Source: Pseudolachnospira sp051055405
GTDB taxonomy: Bacteria; Bacillota; Clostridia; Lachnospirales; Lachnospiraceae
Length of the DNA stretch: 64,000 nt
Assembly: GCF_051055405.1 (NCBI RefSeq)
Contig: NZ_CP167068.1
Coordinates: forward strand, 124,001-188,000
Direction of reading: 5' to 3'
Below the pieces are notes generated by a model that was not told the origin of the DNA, ran no database searches, and saw only the letters and a program-made list of their open reading frames with translations. Shown here in pieces: positions 62,801 through 64,000 of the stretch. Positions within the stretch are counted from its first letter, which is position 1. Every line of letters starts with the position of its first letter. A program made the position numbers and the translations under genes.

Positions 62801-64000
62801 TGGCAGGGCAATTTCCAATCCTGTGGGTAACGGTGAGTTCGTGTTTACGAACATTGCGGAAAACCACAAGCTGAGCGTGGAGAGCGAGAAGCTGCCTTCG
62901 TACACTATCACAACGGGAGCTGCCAATGTGCTGTCTATCACGCCGACAAAGCAGAATGTAGAAGAGCACAGTGACGTGCGGATCGACTGGATGCCGATTT
63001 CGGGCTTTGTTTTGAAGTCTGTGACGGTGGATGGCGATCCGGTGGATATTGGAGAGGCGACTTCCTATACTTTCCACGGGGTGGCCAGTGACCACAGCAT
63101 TTTTGTGGAATACGTAAAGGAGGATACCTCTGGAGAAGAACCGCCTGCGCCTGCGGAAAAGGTGAAAATCACAGTGTCCGTCACCAACGGTACGTATACC
63201 GGCGGCGGAACCATGAACGTTGGTACAAGAAGCAATACGGTTACATGGACGCCGAAGAATGGCTACGAAGTCGTCAAGGTTTCTGTGGACAGCGTAGAAA
63301 TGCCTGCTGAAGCAGTGGATAAGAACGGCGGCAGCTTTACCTTTACGGATATCACGGAAGACCACAGCGTTTCCGTGGAATGCCGTCGCATTGGCGATCA
63401 ACCCGGCGAGATCGATCCGCCGGAGGAGCAGAAGGTTTACTTGGAGACCACGATTGTCGGCGGTACGTTCCAGCCGGATAATTCGGAAAACGGCGGCGTT
63501 GTGGAGCTCAATAAGGGAGCGGATTACACGATCAGCTGGACGCCGGACGAAGGGCTTGCGGTCCAAAGCGTTATCGTGGACGGCGAAGACCGGCCGGATC
63601 TCATTGCAGGCGGGAAATTGATTCTTACAGGCGTTACGGTTGACCATACGCTGCGGGTTGTCTGTGGGGATCCGCAGGATGTGCCGGAAGAAAAGGATGG
63701 TCCGTTCCATATTTACACGGATGTTAAGAACGGCAGCATCAGTAAGCCATTTGTTACAGATGAAGAGCACAATTCCTATACGGTGCGGTGGACGCCCAAT
63801 GAGAAGTACAAAGTGGTTGCCGTTACCGTGGATGGAAATGCAAACGCACAGGCGTTGGCGGACGGTTATATTACCTTTAACCCGATTACGGAGGATCACA
63901 CCGTTTATGTGTACTGTCAGCTGGATGAGGAGCATGCGCCGAAGGACAATCAGTATACGGTGGATGTAAGCGTCCAGAATGGTACTTACGGAAAGAGCGC
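50892..64000 (+). CDS. Giant exported repeat protein, 3' end beyond the window
   Basis: One frame is open from ATG 50892 (AAGGAG eight bases upstream) to the edge, at least 4,369 codons; I read the codons through and met no stop. Residues 1-31 are a signal peptide (basic MKKRWRIRAKK, hydrophobic core, AMA end). Residues about 55-770 are four or five Ig-like modules of about 125 residues, recurring as LLDYSL and YQWEY. Residues 770-1640 match nothing I know. Residues about 1641-1718 and 1790-1874 are InlB-type repeats (GYKFVGWEY...LTAKW, FGGWFTEPNGEGEAI). From residue 1984 on come 28 degenerate repeats plus part of another, resembling the divergent InlB B-repeat. No anchor motif is reached. 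A secreted or cell-wall adhesin-like role is inferred. Confidence 0.9.
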   Translation, partial: MKKRWRIRAKKMVALFLCVVTLTSNLSSAMAMNLDGNGVYSNGAAGEAMPASDGDVTQEPALSVAVSENAGENASVNAPGDTLRFQVDPSVSGFDGTVVYTYRWEYAPIPAPDTGEVIEESAWQEVKPEHAENPFYGARITENCLELNLPDAVAVRQTLANSTVRCKVTAQFTMDGEDKTLSAVGDCVDITVDPQLLDYSLDVTLKSGNVSFQAENDELSVTVVPVLSGVAPEDRSYSYGWNYLADDGTWKPYTEDGVFSGAVVSSSSGAGAQSVFRFPLPDTVAARQAIDGKKLQCVVTATAGDETLTETVETQPVSVASSLLDYSLTAAADHDGTLSVTEERDISVTVTPTLSGVAPGNRTYTYQWEYSTDGGTTWGPVPASANISDTTTGAAAKSVIVMHLPSSKAERIEMNGAILRCTVTAVPETGHAPMTVVSDARISISDELLTGFQLSVTSKAGDNADAKYPEEELRISAVASVTGASESGADPVMNYQWQYEKNGSWVNLTTGAGSPFQGAATVEAEDHSSSTLSLILPSEVARRAALNGVKVRCIVTLKDGSVTLTETTPEKTITVDSALLQDGFTTPSWITPALEVEQLVGSINQINTEGEKFVYIARTNPVFTVEDPNTQSGKAENYRHNWEYRDRKEGFWRSIDTVPDEFKEYFSVEQGVSENANLSTLTVTLPPVGPNDDYSKRVILNGLDFRCVGTVNATALETTAEGTTETPMGILAAEAPTSTLLINQSLLAPQYANTKIIVGILPIGAADTSNPNQTYYDYEKPYQKQAFEEGVSERRVKDAMPQTIWVVYEDNTGATTLKTVEVPVQWEYRVTSEHPAYDFNASRAQYFYDVELQDAINEMNRKEQEKYQEEHGNDENFNILNAPRWMLSGELNGKLPFNKVCWNTELYDLVDNTKYILKTPNSLSVGQNGTDALGNTFVRDTNTRTELEQRLWLEEHYPVVEALMKDVVSDEDNAAPIRVSVPVTWVKFRVDEYDAGSETMVNRWLSGRENGTVQGTRAAAARWVWQAVPDERYVLTGQLVEPIQATFSWSRIIDRILYAQNAAGAQLTRVDLNNASQLGSRLPAKLLVEIKSPFLGETNDQMSIDIDAASWLVSEGRVYDETQEWSWRHLTEDADPVTEVGTTSPAGVLCVTPALTGYTYTSNADPEQAKVWYQWGKIVTALKRPDGQPFDPFSAAKTPIKTISLTPAKVDNSIKWATVTTNGTLPTTLSGSVINKPNVTDQDVNNVPIAWTKPAKYDETAETGEYLPTFALGSGYYMDEQLLKDLNGRQPFATLKWKVPKATSAGDTGVVKSYPKGNSDDTFNVVGSASKFGSEIKTAYSNQGWHVQYQLDSTKAAFNFAGQVGKEFNLGSNVYYKIELPPAGGNNYVNMKVTVTNRDSANHNVGIACGTDVQINTNDSAACNKTALGFQMSNGSEVFNCIVNSSVTGETSADAKWVGRYSGNPGTSSWTGYYWADSSASSVSNVDSALCFSWQNRQLKPGDSIVFSAWFGVGTPANEPILNQSTSKATISANGTTVNIDGRVADDSGRKLTLYYTFDKGMEGESNELRLNSTPVTATGRSNYVPIAGAVEKPLNWIEGEYHTVTIQAFNEGGMPSSQKTIALVVEKDEEGNEILVFAEDATVRFDKGTGSGYSVNGAPPANIAAHKLEPITLPRSTMTATNGYKFVGWEYKGIIYPAENQFTVDEKDVTLTAKWIPGNQIMYYVDTYEMDTTGTYTKVGSVMQIEASGANPIVYTPAEREGFTVDTSRSTLSIPAQDNKHIEVYYARNAYTVTFHSGSAPGLREPFSQQNNVRHGTTVTGIPTAGQLSGRQDAKYFNFGGWFTEPNGEGEAITGDTLVTSDIDAYPKWVPVIGSAQITFDYNYANHAQGVSRKDQIELTPVYHEHADGDHTDGEYRYSYGAKVGQTPVTPSSWKNTEGKIFGFVDWVLVDSAGRPTETVVSRGDEFKNFESVTVKAVWQEAYEVATSWIGNGKVNTNARIAADGKALPFGKGDNAMVTWEANPGNSVKHVYIDGELRDELIRDGGCFFDNIQENHTVYVIFGAGSGSEDETTQNVYTITTEGIGCAFTNPSSGHERVTAGTNYTVTWKGASGYKLSSVTVNGMPISVEADATSFTFSGIRRNQNIKVEYVRDTTGGGGGTTIVRGPYRIETKIINGAGITEPQTVNYNQNCTISWSVPYGFMVSQVLINHVAMDPKPTGNSYTFRNVIQNGSVEVLCVRDPNIPVIGPVVSTTIANGSITPTTDVGLLHKGDNHTVEWSASSGYYVAQILIDDVLQGETVNGEFRPAIFYSYTFEDIQEDHRIEVKCLPITSGEDDPAPTLHHIETGMIKGGVIDHPSDLPDHSDVTITWTLAANHRVVKVLLDGQEVLDGEGNIPNGAFTLNDITADHEFQVVCERIPTGGGDDPTENKHKVTTTINYGTADGQKLVSDGDSCTVNWAPPAGYHVTKVEVNGVEQAYLTGNSWTLDSVKADVTVKVTCAADTVPGGDTPGTPQVYYLVPEIINGGSVTGGGTVPITKDGRLNWTVADGYHVTGVYLDDVPVAIADGATSYTFSHTKAVAGTTYHFKVVCELIAYYHVRTSGTGISSITTSADPLYGEDYKVTWTVADGYRIKEVTLNGAPVAVTGNAFTFTKENTAADGTYNLDVVCERISSYTVTTGKSGMGTVSPSKTLNQGDANYEVTWTPDPGYRVKSVTVNGAAYTGDSYIFKYEDGSDATVRVEFEAIQYYTVTTSKQNVQDITPAFGKYPVDEDCTVTWTPMAGYHLTAVKVDGAEQSFTADQTSYTFDHSTVAADHAYLFEVIYERDPEEVPPENPTYTVTTVAVGNGTISNSKTLTAADETYPVTWSAAEGWQIKSVTVDGAAYTESDYTFAYNDHKDVTVKVEFEEIQHYYVTISAQNVHTIRQVKASGEYAMTEDSTVVWTPMDGYHLKAIKVDGVEQSFTADQTSYTFDHSAVLAEHEYRFEVIYERDASGGTPEDPEQNYRVETAGHFTKTLTSSADVKVGEDFTVTWTVLEGYMFQGVKVDGVEVTASDDGSGNYSYVISGGDKTGGQTVQVEVACEKDTTGGDTPGTPIVYSVSTNKTGEGNISASKTLTAAGETYDVVWSAAEGWHIDSVTIDGVEQQPGADGTYPETYTFRYDDGKDVEIKVVFEKDPEYTVLTTLVGSGTVSPAKTLTKAGESYEVSWSAMGGWHVKNVTIDGIGLTDAELASGSYTFLYDTMTDDVTVRVVCERDEAVTPPTPEPVYTITTESTGSGSVSRGATLAQGDEDYTIVWNAAEGWHVKSVTVDGTTYSGENYVFSYSMKKDVVLTVEFEQDAEYTINTQISAGGAISAPATLKKGSAPYTAAWSVENGYRMTSVTVNGAALRGYTDNGDGTYQYTFDYDTMSGDVLLRVTCEEINPPEPPAGYTVSTQILPGNGVITDSGRVDEGDRYPVTWTAPFGYQVSKVEVTVDGVTTDVTATVNGSYTFERVSSNCAITVTCEKVSTGGEEEPEGTYYNVVAGITGGSIDGGKVSQRVREGNACSVSWTPEEGFYISEVIVDGESKPICSSWTFTNITENHSVQVICLKSEANDTYYVNVDALGASTNGTLEIPVGTDHTVTWTANPGYHVVLVTVNGSNVEIGENLKSGSYEITGAAKAEEYDVVIRCEKDDPPVVEEVYYDINVTVEGGTYSGETHIKEGGSTTIAWEPNFGYVIKSITIDDSPRALTLSEWTVENIDRDHSIRIVFDEAGAEVPPADAEYLITTSISDGGTITPPITVKTTEEKQKQVITWDAPEGFRVASVKIDGIERSELAAQKTITFTNISGNHSVAVTCEPIVKHTITAVNGNGTITASPAEVENGGSSTVTWSGNPGFILDSVTVDGRKVSVGAENSYTFENVTKDHTIVVVYKPDTAAHPDSFFVETSIDHGTITPSITVTTAAEKAKQTIQWQVADGYRVKRVTVDGRAISNPVGNGEFVFTNIAENHKLSVESEKLPSYTITTGAANVLSITPTKQNVEEHSDVRIDWMPISGFVLKSVTVDGDPVDIGEATSYTFHGVASDHSIFVEYVKEDTSGEEPPAPAEKVKITVSVTNGTYTGGGTMNVGTRSNTVTWTPKNGYEVVKVSVDSVEMPAEAVDKNGGSFTFTDITEDHSVSVECRRIGDQPGEIDPPEEQKVYLETTIVGGTFQPDNSENGGVVELNKGADYTISWTPDEGLAVQSVIVDGEDRPDLIAGGKLILTGVTVDHTLRVVCGDPQDVPEEKDGPFHIYTDVKNGSISKPFVTDEEHNSYTVRWTPNEKYKVVAVTVDGNANAQALADGYITFNPITEDHTVYVYCQLDEEHAPKDNQYTVDVSVQNGTYGKS
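56841..64000 (+). repeat. Tandem degenerate repeat region, at least 28 units
   Basis: Units of about 75-95 codons follow the plan YTVTT..G.GTIS..KTL..GD.YTVTW, then GY.V.SVTVDG, then SYTF, then DH.V.V.CE, often with a Pro/Gly/Glu-rich linker such as PPEPP or GGDTPGTP. Starts include about 58917, 59139, 59406, 59631, 59907, 60183, 60429, 60693, 60918, 61185 and 61452. The WT or SW after the central VTW strand and VDG are the best conserved points. The sequence is diverged enough that the DNA is not simply repetitive. Confidence 0.85.
58917..59906 (+). repeat. Recent two-unit duplication inside the repeat region
   Basis: Segment 58917-59405 (489 bases) and 59406-59906 (501 bases) each contain the same pair of unit types. 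The second units share EQSFTADQTSYTFDHS, with almost identical DNA; the first units share a KTL start and a SVTV(N/D)GAAYT core. Both lengths are multiples of three, so the frame is kept. Confidence 0.7.

Overview
The window looks like a chromosomal segment from an anaerobic, spore-forming Clostridia, most likely of the Lachnospiraceae type. The basis is a type III glutamine synthetase, a Spo0A C-terminal-domain protein, SpmA, RicT/YaaT, strong AGGAGG ribosome binding sites, sigma-A promoters with 17-bp spacers, and many short operons. I see no rRNA, tRNA, CRISPR array, insertion sequence or prophage.

Layout. (1) 0.3-5.6 kb: glutamine synthetase III behind a promoter followed at once by a terminator-like hairpin, a small unknown protein, an orphan degenerate ABC ATPase, an iron alcohol dehydrogenase and a stand-alone Spo0A DNA-binding domain. 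(2) 5.9-10.3 kb: a housekeeping run (guanylate-kinase-like, HolB, RicT, tRNA methyltransferase, RsmI). (3) 10.35-22.9 kb: a molybdenum hydroxylase cluster: two MobA-like nucleotidyltransferases (one fused to a ModE-like HTH, the other between a histidine phosphatase and an HD domain), a C-GCAxxG-C-C protein, a Mop-type aldehyde oxidoreductase, a flavin/Fe-S/HdrB-like fusion, a small Cys-rich protein, a radical SAM protein of TrsS type, a methyltransferase, an AMP-forming ligase and a NifX-like protein. A LysR regulator follows. The set resembles the Desulfovibrio DVU_1551-1559 group (from memory); its product is unknown to me. (4) 24-41.2 kb: a GntR/UTRA regulator divergent from a catabolic island: transaldolase-like enzyme, class II aldolase, PHP phosphoesterase, FGGY kinase, DapA/NanA-type lyase, a complete Opp/Dpp-type ABC transporter, three tandem NicX/M29-like metalloenzymes and a convergent PLP aminotransferase. 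This looks like uptake and breakdown of a compound with both sugar-like and amino-acid-like parts; no such pathway is known to me. (5) 41.4-50.4 kb: mixed small operons (ABC ATPase plus SpmA, LarC1, murG, TSCPD protein, MTA/SAH nucleosidase, pgi, a chromate transporter pair, a ZIP transporter, an XRE regulator).

(6) 50.9-64 kb: one reading frame open from a signal peptide at 50892 to the window edge, over 4,300 codons without a stop. It encodes a giant exported protein: Ig-like modules, InlB-type repeats, then at least 28 degenerate repeats of about 75-95 residues. A run of ten G lies upstream. The gene has no stop in the window, so its C-terminus and cell-surface anchoring are unseen.

The strongest candidates for undescribed biology are the 24-40 kb catabolic island, the molybdenum hydroxylase accessory set, the giant repeat protein and the Spo0A-domain protein with three evenly spaced 0A-like boxes.
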